From: Acrocarpospora pleiomorpha
Lineage (GTDB): Bacteria > Actinomycetota > Actinomycetes > Streptosporangiales > Streptosporangiaceae
Reading direction: 5' to 3'
DNA: 64,000 nt
NCBI RefSeq assembly: GCF_009687885.1
Contig: NZ_BLAF01000011.1
Coordinates: 1 to 64,000 of the forward strand
The notes below the pieces were generated by a model that had not been told where the DNA came from, did no database searches, and saw only the letters and a list, made by a program, of their open reading frames with translations. Both the position numbers and the translations under genes were made by a program. Numbering within the stretch: position 1 is the first letter of the stretch; every line of letters starts with the position of its first letter. This document shows positions 28,501-36,800 of this stretch, piece by piece.

Positions 28501-28764
28501 GGGCAACTCGCCCAGGCTGAAGCACTCGCCAAATTCATAGTAGATCCACATATTCTTGCTGAGGCGATTACCGTGATCGTCGCTCACGCGAGTACTAGCA
28601 GGGGTCATCAGTTGCTTGCTTGGGCGCTCACAAAAGTTAGGTCGGACATGCTTTTGATGGGCATTGCAAAGGGCGATCCGTCGACTATTGTGCAAATGGC
28701 AGAAATGATGCGACCCAAGTTAACTCCTAACGAAGATAGCGATATCGATCGGGTGTCCAGATAG
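25504..28764 (+). CDS. STAND-type NTPase with C-terminal array of 16 helical repeats
   Basis: 1086 residues, GTG start with AGGAAGG upstream. Residues 7-24 carry the Gly/Asn motif shared with the small upstream protein. The NTPase starts at WRLVGREAEL (50); Walker A is GPAWAGKS (79-86), Walker B LVLLVDGLDED (167-177), and the sensor region RVIVAGRSNPP follows, as in NACHT/AP-ATPase (STAND) switches. Residues ~458-1030 are 16 TPR/PPR-like repeats of 33 or 40 residues. STAND proteins oligomerise on ligand binding to activate an effector; many bacterial ones are anti-phage sensors (Avs-like). No effector domain is fused at the N-terminus. TTA leucine codons (25897, 25957) and weaker codon bias suggest transfer. 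Exact family unknown. Confidence 0.85.
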   Translation: MKSTVRYTGDASGGWGSYVNTGSHYGDVHLAVMPPAQSAYREQVEQIFPWRLVGREAELAELTAFCMDDHNPAYVWWQGPAWAGKSALMATFVLNPPPGIRVVSFFITARYAGHSNRNAFLDVVIEQLAELLGQPMPPLLTEATQRGWFGRLLKDAARLCCERGERLVLLVDGLDEDRGVTVGPGAHSIAALLPAVPPEGLRVIVAGRSNPPVPSDVPARHPLRDREIVRVLSLSPEAQVIRDDAERELDHLLYGGQSDRNLLGLLVAAGGGLSSSDLAELTEQATSEVDRHLRAVSGRTFSSRDSRWRPLEGAQVFVLAHEELNATAVAAFGEANLGEYRDMIHAWADRYRDQGWPSGTPEYLLRGYHQLLYASGDLSRMVACAADQARLDRMLDMSGGDAAALAEILACQSTICQQERPDVYAMLLLARTREFLADRNANIPVQLPSVWAELGNPIRAEALARSITNPDSQAKALNALARALIKAGQLDHAKQVAQQADALIRSITDQRSKAQVLSALIVPLTQVGLLDRANQVAQQAETIARSLTSPYHQVQALRGLICALAEAGRPDRAEALARSITDLGSQPRTILDLANTLTNSGQFDRAEALAHSISDRGLQAWALRELTGALAAAGQFDRAEALAQSIADDFHQCRALRALAKALGKDGQLDRVKDVARQATKLTYSIRFPLDSRARELRDLARVLMEAGHFDAAEALARSITDSRFQAQALHDLIGALTPIEQFDRAEVLAQSIADPTYQARALRILASALGKARQLDRATQVAEQAQTIACHISDPESQARALRDLVGAFAKAEQFDRAEAIAQSIADPTHQARALRILASALDEAGQFDRAKQIAQRAQTIPQPSTDAASQAETLTVRARVLARAGELDYARKVARQAERVARSIASPDLHSKTMTTLVRALAETEQFDHAEVFARSITNPNCQAKALTALAMSLSKAGRLDHAVQFAQQAEKIARSITDVKLQSVIFRDLAGVFAQSGQLAQAEALAKFIVDPHILAEAITVIVAHASTSRGHQLLAWALTKVRSDMLLMGIAKGDPSTIVQMAEMMRPKLTPNEDSDIDRVSR
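26875..28592 (+). repeat. 16 tandem coding repeats (33 or 40 codons) in the STAND gene
   Basis: Consensus QFDRAEALAQSIADPxxQA then RALRxLAxALxxAG (33 residues), or the longer form QLDRAxQVAQQAxxIARSI (40 residues), which has 7 extra residues (two helical turns) in the first helix. The two lengths are interspersed. Repeats starting near 27730 and 27950 are nearly identical at DNA level over about 75 bp, pointing to recent unequal duplication. Confidence 0.8.
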
Positions 28765-28820
28765 GACGACCTATCGAGGAAAACTCGAAGGGCGTCGTCA
28801 CCTCCTACCGCGTTATTTGG

Positions 28821-30166
28821 ATGACCGGGCGGAGATGGACACGATCATTCAAGCGGGAAGCTCAGGCCGACACGTTCCGCAGCTCACTTGCTATTGCAGC
28901 ACGAAAGGGAGAGGCATTCAGTCTGGTCACGGGGGAACCGATCTCCTGGGCCCGTACCGAGACGCCACCGATGAGCTGGTACGAATTCGCCTGCAAGTAC
29001 GTCGATATGAAGTGGAAGGGTGCGTCAGCCAACTATCGGGCCGTGATCGCCAGAGCGTTGACTGCGGCAACTCCCGCGATGTACTCGAGGCGCCGGGATA
29101 AGCCTGCCGACCAGGTCTTGCGAGCTGCGATGTACCGGCGTGCCTCAACACGCAAAGCGCGATCAGGCCGAAGGCGAAATGCAGGAGGCCTTGAGGTGGC
29201 TCGCTGCGAACACCAAGCCCGTGTCAGCCCTGACGGAGCCTGCCACTATGCGCGCACTCCTGGACGCAGCAACCTCCAAGGTGGACGGCAAGCGATCCGC
29301 TCCCAGTACCGTTCGCAAGCATCGAATGCTCATCTCCAACGCGCTGGACTATGCCGTGGAACTCGAACTCCTAGAGGAGAATCCGCTCCACAAGCTGAAA
29401 TGGAAGCTCCCTAAGAGCTCGCATGAAGTAGACCGGAAGTCGGTGGTCAACCACGCACAGGCTCGGGCGCTTCTGGAGGCTGTAGGCTCAGAAGCCGAGC
29501 GGGAAGCGTCTGGCTACGTTCTTCGCCGTGATCTACTACGCGGGGCTGCGGCCGGAAGAGGTGGTCAATCTGAGACGCCGTAACGTCACGCTCCCCGAAC
29601 TCGTCTTTAACGAGGAGACGGGCAAGATGGAAGAGCCGCCGGATGACTGGGGAGAGCTGCATTTCGCAAAGGCCGCTCCCTACGCAGGGTGCGAATGGAC
29701 TGACGATGGGGCGCCACGCGAATAACGCGGACTGAAGCATCGAGCCGACGGTGATTCACGTACCGTTCCCACACCCCCGCCGCTAACCCGGCTACTCCGC
29801 GCACATCTCGCCGACGTCGGAACCGACTCAGACGGCCGACTCTTCTGGGGCGTATGTGGCGGGGAACTCCCCGGAATCACCTACCGCCGAGCGTGGACGA
29901 AAGCCCGGGAACACGCCCTTGGAGACGAGGCTGGTACGCAGCTGGCCAAGCGTCCTTACGACCTGCGGCATGCGTGCGTCTCCACCTGGTTCAACGCGGG
30001 CGTCCCGGCCACCCAGGTAGCCGAATGGGCGGGGCACAGCTTGGAGGTGCTCCTACGGATCTACGCGAAGTGCATCGTTGGCCAGGACGAACTCTCACGA
30101 CGCAGGATCGCCCAGGCCCTCGCCGAGCGTTCCCCGTGGGAACGCATTGGGAACGATCAGCCGTAG
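28821..30166 (+). pseudogene. Tyrosine recombinase (integrase) of an integrative element, decayed
   Basis: The N-terminal arm/SAM-like part (TFRSSLAIAARKGEAF, SWYEFACKYVDMKW) runs in one frame to about 29130, continues in a second frame (KRDQAEGEMQEALRWLAANT, STVRKHRMLISNALDYAVELELL) to about 29515, and the catalytic domain is in a third. The third frame has a TAA at 29723 in place of a sense codon. Catalytic residues survive: Arg in GLRPEEVV, Lys in LKHRADGD, RH in DLRHACVSTW, and the His and Tyr of AEWAGHSLEVLLRIYAKC; stop TAG at 30164. With two frameshifts and one nonsense codon it cannot make an active integrase. It lies just before hairpin and tRNA-like sequence B, the normal int-att layout. 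Confidence 0.85.
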
Positions 30167-30202
30167 ACGATCATTAATGGCCGCACACAACCGGACATGA
30201 GG

Positions 30203-30242
30203 AAGAGCCCGTGACTACTGTCTTTGCAGGTCACGGGCTCTT
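30203..30242. terminator. 13-bp perfect hairpin after the integrase remnant
   Basis: AAGAGCCCGTGAC (30203-30215) pairs with GTCACGGGCTCTT (30230-30242), then TTC. Related hairpins precede the other tRNA-like scars at 33430 and 37228, so this is probably the terminator of the tRNA-Arg locus copied with each attachment site. Confidence 0.7.
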
Positions 30243-30245
30243 TCA

Positions 30246-30262
30246 GTGGGTGCCCCCGGTAG
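30246..30262 (-). repeat. Attachment-site copy B: tRNA-Arg 3' end, truncated by the IS
   Basis: GTGGGTGCCCCCGGTAG on the plus strand is the acceptor 3' strand and first T-arm bases of the same tRNA-like sequence (compare 37273-37287). It stops exactly at the left end of the IS481-family element, so the right attachment site of segment I was interrupted by that insertion. Confidence 0.55.
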
Positions 30263-31580
30263 TGTGCTGGTTCAGGACATAGGAAACGGGTGTCTCAAGA
30301 CATAGGAAACCCCGGTGGAGCGTGTCTCCAGTCATAGGAAACATGGGCGTTCGACAGTCGGCTCGTGTCCAAAGCCAGACTCGTCATCACCGCCGTCATC
30401 GTCAGGGCCGCTCGCAGGCAGAGGTCGCCCGCTCCTACGCAGTGTCCAAGGGCTGGGTGTCCAAGCTCGTCGCCCGCTACCGCGAGCAGGGCGAAGCGGC
30501 GTTCGAGCCACGCTCCCGACGGCCGAAGACCTCACCCACCGCGATCGAGGCCAGCGCCCTCGAGTTGATCGCCCGGCTCCGTAAACAGCTGTCTGACCAG
30601 GGCCTGGACGCCGGACCCGACACGATCGCCCGGCACCTGGAGCACCACCACCAGTTGCGGGTGTCACCAGCCACGATCAGCCGCTACCCGACCCGCCACG
30701 GACTGGTCACCCCCGAGCCGAAGAAACGGCCACGCTCCTCCTACATCCGCTTCCAAGCCGAACTTCCCAATGAGACCTGGCAGGCCGACTTCACCCACTA
30801 CCGCCTTACCGACGGCGGCGACGCCGAGATCCTCACCTGGCTGGATGACCACTCCCGCTACGCCCTGTCGGTGACCGCCTGGCCCCGCGTCACCGGCCCC
30901 ATCGTCCGCGACACCTTCCGCCAGGCCGTCACCGCCCACGGCGTCCCCGCCTCCACCCTCACCGACAACGGCATGGTCTTCACCACCCGCCTGGCCAGCG
31001 GCCGCGGCGGCCGCAACGCCTTCGAACACGAACTCCGCCGCCTGCACGTAGCCCAGAAGAACTCCACCCCAACCACCCCACCACCTGCGGAAAAGTCGAA
31101 CGATTCCAGCAGACCATGAAGAAGTGGCTGCGCGCCCACCCCGCCCAGCCGGCCACCGCCGCCGACCTGCAGGCCATCCTCGACCGCTTCGCCGACGACT
31201 ACAACCACCGCCGCCCGCACCGTTCCCTGCCGCACCGCGCCATCCCCGCAGCGGTCTACCAGACCCGACCTAAAGCACTCCCCGCGGGCAGCCGCGACCG
31301 CGACACCCATACCAGGGTTCGCCATGACCGCATCGACGAATCCGGTGTCGTCACCTTGCGAATCGGCGGCCGGCTCCACCACATCGGCGTCGGACGAACC
31401 CACGCCCGAACCCACGTCATCCTGCTCGTCGCCGACCTCCACGTCCGGGTCGTCGCCGCCACCACCGCAGAACTCCTCCGCGAGCTGATCATCGACCCCA
31501 CCCGCGACTACCAACCCCAAAACAGAAAGAAACCCCCGAACCCGTAGGTTCGAGGGTTTCCGATGTCTTGAGACATCACA
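30263..31580 (+). mobile_element. IS481-family insertion sequence
   Basis: About 1318 bp bounded by imperfect terminal inverted repeats. Left begins TGTGCTGGTTCAGGACATAG and right (reverse complement) TGTGATGTCTCAAGACATCG; both continue GAAAC. Three spaced copies of CATAGGAAAC near the left end (30277-30342) look like transposase-binding iterons. It lies inside tRNA-like attachment sequence. A clear target duplication is not visible. Confidence 0.8.
30365..31547 (+). pseudogene. IS481-family DDE transposase, frameshifted
   Basis: The N-terminal HTH begins SKARLVITAVIV (GTG 30365) in one frame and continues in another as GRSQAEVARSYAVSKGWVSKLVARYREQGEAAFEPRSRRPKT. The catalytic core has the DDE aspartates in WQADFTHYRL and TDNGMVFTT. 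A second shift near 31062 moves the catalytic Glu region (GKVERFQQTMKKWLRA) and the C-terminal YNHRRPHRSLPHR into a different frame. With shifts at both ends the element is probably immobile unless these are sequencing errors. Confidence 0.8.
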
Positions 31581-31597
31581 AGGGGCCCCGGTAGGAA

Positions 31598-31627
31598 TCG
31601 AACCTACGACACCAGGTTTAGGAATCA
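31598..31627 (-). repeat. Attachment-site copy C: tRNA-Arg(CCT)-like 3' part
   Basis: The same 30 bp as copy A. The match to tRNA continues left to 31588 (T-arm closing strand GTAGG and part of the acceptor GGGGCC). Copies A and C are the direct repeats that bound segment I (about 6.7 kb). Confidence 0.65.
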
Positions 31628-31991
31628 CCGCTTCTCCAACGGTCGCTCAGTGCGCTGACCTGCGCGTACATAGTCGCGGGAGCCTCGCGACAAGCCTCGT
31701 GGGACGGCATTGGGACCGGGTTGCACCACCACGGTGGAGCGAGATCGACACGGTCCGTGCCTGGATCGCCTGGAATGATGGCTGGCGTTCACCCGTAGTC
31801 CAGATTCGACTGTAGTGGGGCTCGGTCTTGACACTCGGCGTGGCGCGGGCCGCTCGGCCCAGAGGAGGAGCGGCGAGTAACTTGAGTTATCCGGTGGCAA
31901 ATGGACCCGTACCCCTGAGGAACGGAAGCCAGGTGGCAGATTGTACGTCGTTCGTGTGCAGCGGTTACGCCGGTCTCGCAGAACCTTCGTC
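31628..31991. other. Non-coding gap after attachment copy C
   Basis: No convincing gene. It starts with about 100 bp homologous to the region after copy A (GCTGACCTGC ... GTGGGACGGCATTGGGACC at 31653-31721), which looks like the conserved end of an integrated element. The rest shows no promoter, RNA or repeat I can support. Confidence 0.5.
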
Positions 31992-33140
31992 TTAGGGGGT
32001 CGCGGACGTCTCGTTCGAGGTCTGCAGCACGCTGAGGAACTCCTGGAGCACTGCGTTGATGTATGGGCGTGGCGGTAGGTCGTCCATGTCGATCCGGCTG
32101 GGGCTGGAGCGGATCTGCCGGTGCAGGACGTCGTCGCTCGGGTTGCGGTATTCGGTGAGCTTCTTGGCATACCTGACATCGGTCGTGCTCCACCTGTGAT
32201 TGGCAACGACCTGAGCGAAGGTCGTGTACCCGAACACCGGCGGCATGTGGTCGAGGGTTGCGCGGAGCAGCATGTGGCAGGCGTAGGGCTGATCAGCCGC
32301 GTAGTTGCTATTGAGCTCCCGGGCCAGGCTCGCCAGTTTGTCTAGGCTCCAGCGGCAGGCGGAGTCCAGTTCCTCCAGTTCCCCGATAAGATCGAGGCGG
32401 ACGTAGGTCGCCTCCGACTCAAGCGGGGCGGTCAGTTGGTCGAGCTGGCCCATCGCTGATGCGGGCGCGTTGAGGGCTACTGTGTGGACGCCCCAGCTAG
32501 CAATGATCTCGCTGACCCTCGCGACGTACTCCTGCAGATCGGTCGCCTGCCGATACTTGAGGACCTCGCGGGAGATGTCACGAGTCCAAGAACCGCCGGG
32601 GGTGCGCGAGGAAGAACCTGCCCAGGTCGCAGGCTCGCCGCCCAGGATGTCCGGCAACCCGGCGAGGAAACCGGGCGGCAGGTCCCGGATCGTCAATCCG
32701 AGCTCGACCGCCTCCAGCCTCGGCCGCGCAGATTCCGTGGGAGTTGGCGCCGACTGCAGAAGTCTCGCAATCATTTCGTGCAGCACGAGTATGAATGGGT
32801 CCGCGATGAGCGGACGCAGCTCGGGTACAGGCAGGGCCGCCGCAACGGTCAACCTGATGGTGTCGGCTTCAGCGATGTGATGTTGGGGCGCGGGTGTGAA
32901 TCCGTAGGACGGACCGGTTAGGCCCGTGAAACCGACCCGCGGCAGAGATTTGATGATCTGCTGGGCATCGAGATCCCGGCTATCGAGCTGGTGCTGTACG
33001 TAGTACCAGCTCGGCCAGGTCCCCGCGTTCACGTATGGCTGGGCGATCGTGCACAGTAGGAAGATCTGGTCGTCGGTCAGCTCGGAATGAAGATCGCTCA
33101 CGATGCCATTCTCGCCCACGGGGCCTCGATGTGCGGCCAC
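31992..33140 (-). CDS. Hypothetical protein, HEPN-like C-terminus, accessory segment II
   Basis: 382 residues from GTG 33140; GTG 33098 with GAGAATGGC upstream is an equally possible start. The N-terminal ~60 residues look like a winged helix (DDQIFLLCTIAQPYVNAGTWPSWYYVQHQL). The C-terminal ~100 residues (LARELNSNYAADQPYACHMLLRATLDHMPPVFGY ... LTEYRNPSDDVLHRQIRSSPSRIDM) follow a pattern I have seen at the end of many uncharacterised proteins in defence islands. Within it RATLDH is an R-x4-H motif as in HEPN RNases, and HRQIR is a second basic site. A nuclease or abortive-infection role is a hypothesis. It is the only gene between scars C and D. Confidence 0.6.
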   Translation of the reverse strand: MAAHRGPVGENGIVSDLHSELTDDQIFLLCTIAQPYVNAGTWPSWYYVQHQLDSRDLDAQQIIKSLPRVGFTGLTGPSYGFTPAPQHHIAEADTIRLTVAAALPVPELRPLIADPFILVLHEMIARLLQSAPTPTESARPRLEAVELGLTIRDLPPGFLAGLPDILGGEPATWAGSSSRTPGGSWTRDISREVLKYRQATDLQEYVARVSEIIASWGVHTVALNAPASAMGQLDQLTAPLESEATYVRLDLIGELEELDSACRWSLDKLASLARELNSNYAADQPYACHMLLRATLDHMPPVFGYTTFAQVVANHRWSTTDVRYAKKLTEYRNPSDDVLHRQIRSSPSRIDMDDLPPRPYINAVLQEFLSVLQTSNETSATP

Positions 33141-33429
33141 GTCGCGTTACTCTAACCAGCGACCGTCGTCGGGTCTCATTTGATGATGAGACCCCGAAAC
33201 CCGATTCATCGCGGCGACGGCCGCCGAAGGCGCAGCCATCTCCACATGGTGCCTACCTCCAGATCGGTCCGGCCAACCGCTGGCCATCAGGCGGGATCCG
33301 GGAGATGAACTGAACGGTCAGAAGACTATTCGCGCGCGTGGCAATGCGGTCCGCTACCGCCCTATGCGCCGACCTTGATAACGAATAGAGACGTTTTTGT
33401 GGATCTTGCGGTTAATCACCGGACACGAA

Positions 33430-33470
33430 GAAGAGCCTCTTACTCGTATTCACGCAGGTGAGGGCTCTTC
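33430..33470. terminator. Hairpin before attachment scar D
   Basis: GAAGAGCC (33430-33437) pairs with GGCTCTTC (33463-33470), an 8-bp stem with 25-nt loop. It corresponds to the hairpin at 30203-30242 in sequence and position relative to the tRNA-like scar. Confidence 0.55.
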
Positions 33471-33473
33471 GGT

Positions 33474-33522
33474 GAGTGCCTTCGGTAGAAACCGAACCTG
33501 GGACGCCAGGTTAGGAAACCAG
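33474..33522 (-). repeat. Attachment-site copy D: diverged tRNA-Arg-like 3' part
   Basis: On the minus strand it reads CCTGGTTTCCTAACCTGGCG then TCCCAGGTTCGGTTTCTACC: recognisable anticodon arm and T-arm, but with several substitutions and one deletion relative to copies A, C and E. It separates segments II and III. Confidence 0.5.
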
Positions 33523-33876
33523 GCGAGCTTGCTCATGCTGTCGCGGGTCAGAGAACTGCAACGCTGGTGATGGAGTCAGATTCAGCGTAGGTTAACTAGT
33601 CGCTGAATCATGTACGCGTCCGGCTGCAGGCCGATGCCCGGCTTGCCTCCAGAAGCGAAGGACAGAAAGACGAGATACTGGGCCCTCCGAGACTCACCAG
33701 CCGATCTACGAGGCAGTGTGATGGAGTTGGGCTCCGAGGAAGTCTGCGGGACGTATCAAGCGCTATCTCTCCTCGGTAGCGGTATCTACCCTGGAGTGCT
33801 CAAACGGATGCAAGCCGGTGCTGTATGAGGCATGATGTCCTGAGGACGAATCAAGTTGATCACTGAGGGATAGTGC

Positions 33877-36800
33877 ATGTCTGGCCGCGATCAATCGCGC
33901 GCATTCATCAGGTTTCAACTGAGCCAGATGCGATCGCGAAATGAGCATCATCGCTTCGAGGACCTCTGCCGGGCATTTGCACGGCAGCATATAACGGGCA
34001 ATATAATTCCAGCAACAGGGCCGGTGTCCGCAGGCGGAGATCAGGCGCGCGATTTCGAAACCTTTCACACCTATCTGAGAAGCCAAGTTCGTGATCTCGG
34101 GATCTTTCTAGGAATTGATGGTGGCGATAGAATCGCCTTTTGTTGCACGCTTCAGACTCAGAAGATAAAGGCCAAAATAAGCACTGACGTGAAAACCATC
34201 TGCACGTCAGGCGCGAGGACAGAAGTCATCATCTTCTTCACAGAGGTTGAGGTCTCAGCGGCTGTACGTCATGCACTAATTGATGACGCGCGAGACAAAT
34301 ATGATGTAAAGCTAGAAGTAATCGATGGGAACGCGCTCAGTGAATTACTGGACGAACATAGTGCGTTCTGGATAGCCAATGAATACCTTGACATCCCCTC
34401 GCAATTCGGCCCGCCTGCGCCCCCCAATGCCCCCGAATGGTATGGTGCCGACCTTGCCCGTTGGGCTGCGCGGAAAGACCCTGCAGGTACTACGGGTGAC
34501 CTTATGGACCTTACCGGATGCTTGAGATTGGCTGTAAGGACGCCAGCACTGCACGGCGATATAGAGATGTGGATATCCCGTATTGAGGTATTTCTGGCGA
34601 GTAACGAAAGACGACTGCGTCAGCGGGCCAGGTACGAGATAGCGGTAGCACGGCTGCGAGGGTTGAAGAATATGCGGCCCGCTGACGGCCTGGTGCGTGA
34701 CTTCTTTCGCGACGACCTGGGTCATGCTACGCCCTCGGAGTTTGAAGATGCGGCGACTATGTTGAACTATTGTTCTTCGGCTTGGGTGTTCGACTCAACA
34801 GATCTCCCGCTGGAGGAGATCTCAACTATTGGCCGTCTACTATCCGAGCAGGTCGACCTACGAATCCAGAACGAAGATGACATTAATCGACGCGCCTATC
34901 TTCTTGATGTAAAGGGGCAGATCCGACTTCGCGTAGATGTGGCCTCTCTTGATGGAGTCTCGCAGTTAGATAGAGATTTGGCACCGCCGTACATGACCAC
35001 GGAGGAATGTTTGTCCCTGGTTAGGTCTGGAGTGCTAAAGGTGCAGAATAAACCATCAGACCCAGAAGGCGCTCTGAGAGCGTGGGAAGAACTTCTCTCT
35101 ATTGTTTCAGATGCGCCATTCTTTCCACTAGTTGAGTTTGCGGATCATGTTTCGCTAGTATCGTCGGAACTGGCTGCCCAGCCCGGATGGCGCGAATTTA
35201 CACGTAAGCTTGATCAGGCTGTAGCCGTAGTGGCAGGAAATTCAGTAGCCGCGCAGCAGGCTATCAATCGCGCATCTGCCCTCAAGGCTTCCATGGATCT
35301 GATAGGTGCCCTCAACGAACTTAACCGCGCTCGTCTGTCTCTCATGACAGGCGATACACAAGCGGAAGCGCTGACGGCCTTGCTAGATGCAGCCAATATC
35401 TATGAAGAGCTGGGCCTGCTGTATGCGGCCAAATATTATGCACTTGCAGCTCACGTGATTACATGCACCAATGACAGTGAATTTCTCAGCGGACATGCCG
35501 TCCAAAGCATCGTTGCTGTTGCACAGTGTGACTACATGGCATCGAATTGGCTGTCATTCTTAACAGCCTTACCTCTGGCCGTCGATGCTCATTGCGAATT
35601 TCGGGCAGATCCAACGAATCTGGAAGTCTGGGCCGATATAGCCTCCTTGGTATACAGCGCGGAATTGGTTTATAGGTTCTCTTCACTGGCCTCTCATCCG
35701 CAGGCAACTGCTGTGGCATCTGAATATCTTGCAGATGCAGGCCGCCCCCGGATGGGGCCTGATGGGAGCGCGCTTGAGGTATTTTGGCCAGAGGCCACGC
35801 AGGAAGTAATGTTCGAATCTATATCGTCGGAATTGGGGAGGCCGGCATTTGCTGATTCTGGAAAAGTTCGCCAGATAGCCTTCTCGTGTCTAGGGATAAA
35901 ATGGTTAGTCAGATGTCAAAATTCTTACGATGATGTGGTTGTAGCTGAGCGATTTGCATCGCTCGTCCAGATCGTAGCAGTGGAAATTGCTACACATGAT
36001 TTAGTTCTTCTTGAGACAACGCTATGCGTTGACGTTGCTGTAGCGAGTGCGCGGCCGGGTGAGGAGATTTCTGTTTTTCCGCCGCTCGAGTTCGAGGCCG
36101 GCGAAGATGGTAGTAGTGTGTGGAGTCTAACTCTACATACCTTTAGTGAATCGCATGCTGCTGATTTCTTCTCCATGGTTCGGCAATCGCTTGCTGCCAT
36201 CATTGTTTTAATCGAGTCGGTTTCGTTGGCTCCAAGTGGTCAATTTGAAATGGCGCTCGAGGGGATATTTGAAGGCAAGGATCTCATGGCCGCGGCTGCG
36301 CCACATGTCTCATATGACAAAGCCTACCGATGGCTGATATCGAAAGAGCGATTCGATAGGGCACGTAGGGATTCATTCGAGCCTATTGGATCTGAAGATT
36401 TCGGGATCTGTCGACTGCGATCAGAGGTTAGTGCCAGGGACAGTATGGGGCCCGGTTACGAGCCTTCCGTGTCTCAGAGGAAGATTGCGGATCGATATGA
36501 GGCATATCAGCGAATGCTGCGCCACACTATTCCACGTTTGACTGAATCGGTGGAGTTCGTCGAGGTGTTGGAATCCCTACGCGTAGAAGGGTGGAAGGAC
36601 TGGCACATACTCCAAGCCATTGTAAATCAGATGGTGAATTATCGTATTCAAGTCGCGGATAAGAATGGGGAAGATATTCTGGAGCTGCAAAGTTTATTCG
36701 GATCCGCTCAGGAGGAAGATCCAACCCATCCTGCTCTCCCAGTGAATGAGGTCTCAGTAGAGGCCCTGCAGAAATTTCTTCAGGTATCTGTGGGTGCAAC

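Larger units (their letters stand above)
33141..33876. other. Gap with hairpin and attachment scar D; no convincing gene
   Basis: 735 bases between the HEPN-like gene and the 1019-residue gene. It contains the hairpin at 33430-33470 and tRNA-like scar D (33474-33522). Short frames around 33200-33313 and 33610-33828 have no start signal, no family and ordinary codon statistics, so I read them as debris of a lost integrase region. Confidence 0.5.

Noticed and set aside
30263..31580. IS481 insertion as the cause of a simple split of one attachment site
   Set aside because: The acceptor sequence on the left (GTGCCCCCGG) and right (GGGGCCCCGG) of the IS differ, and no target duplication joins them cleanly, so two different scar copies with a deletion cannot be excluded.
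33610..33828. 72-codon frame between scar D and the 1019-residue gene
   Set aside because: No ribosome-binding site, no recognisable motif, and it ends without relation to the downstream gene; likely chance.
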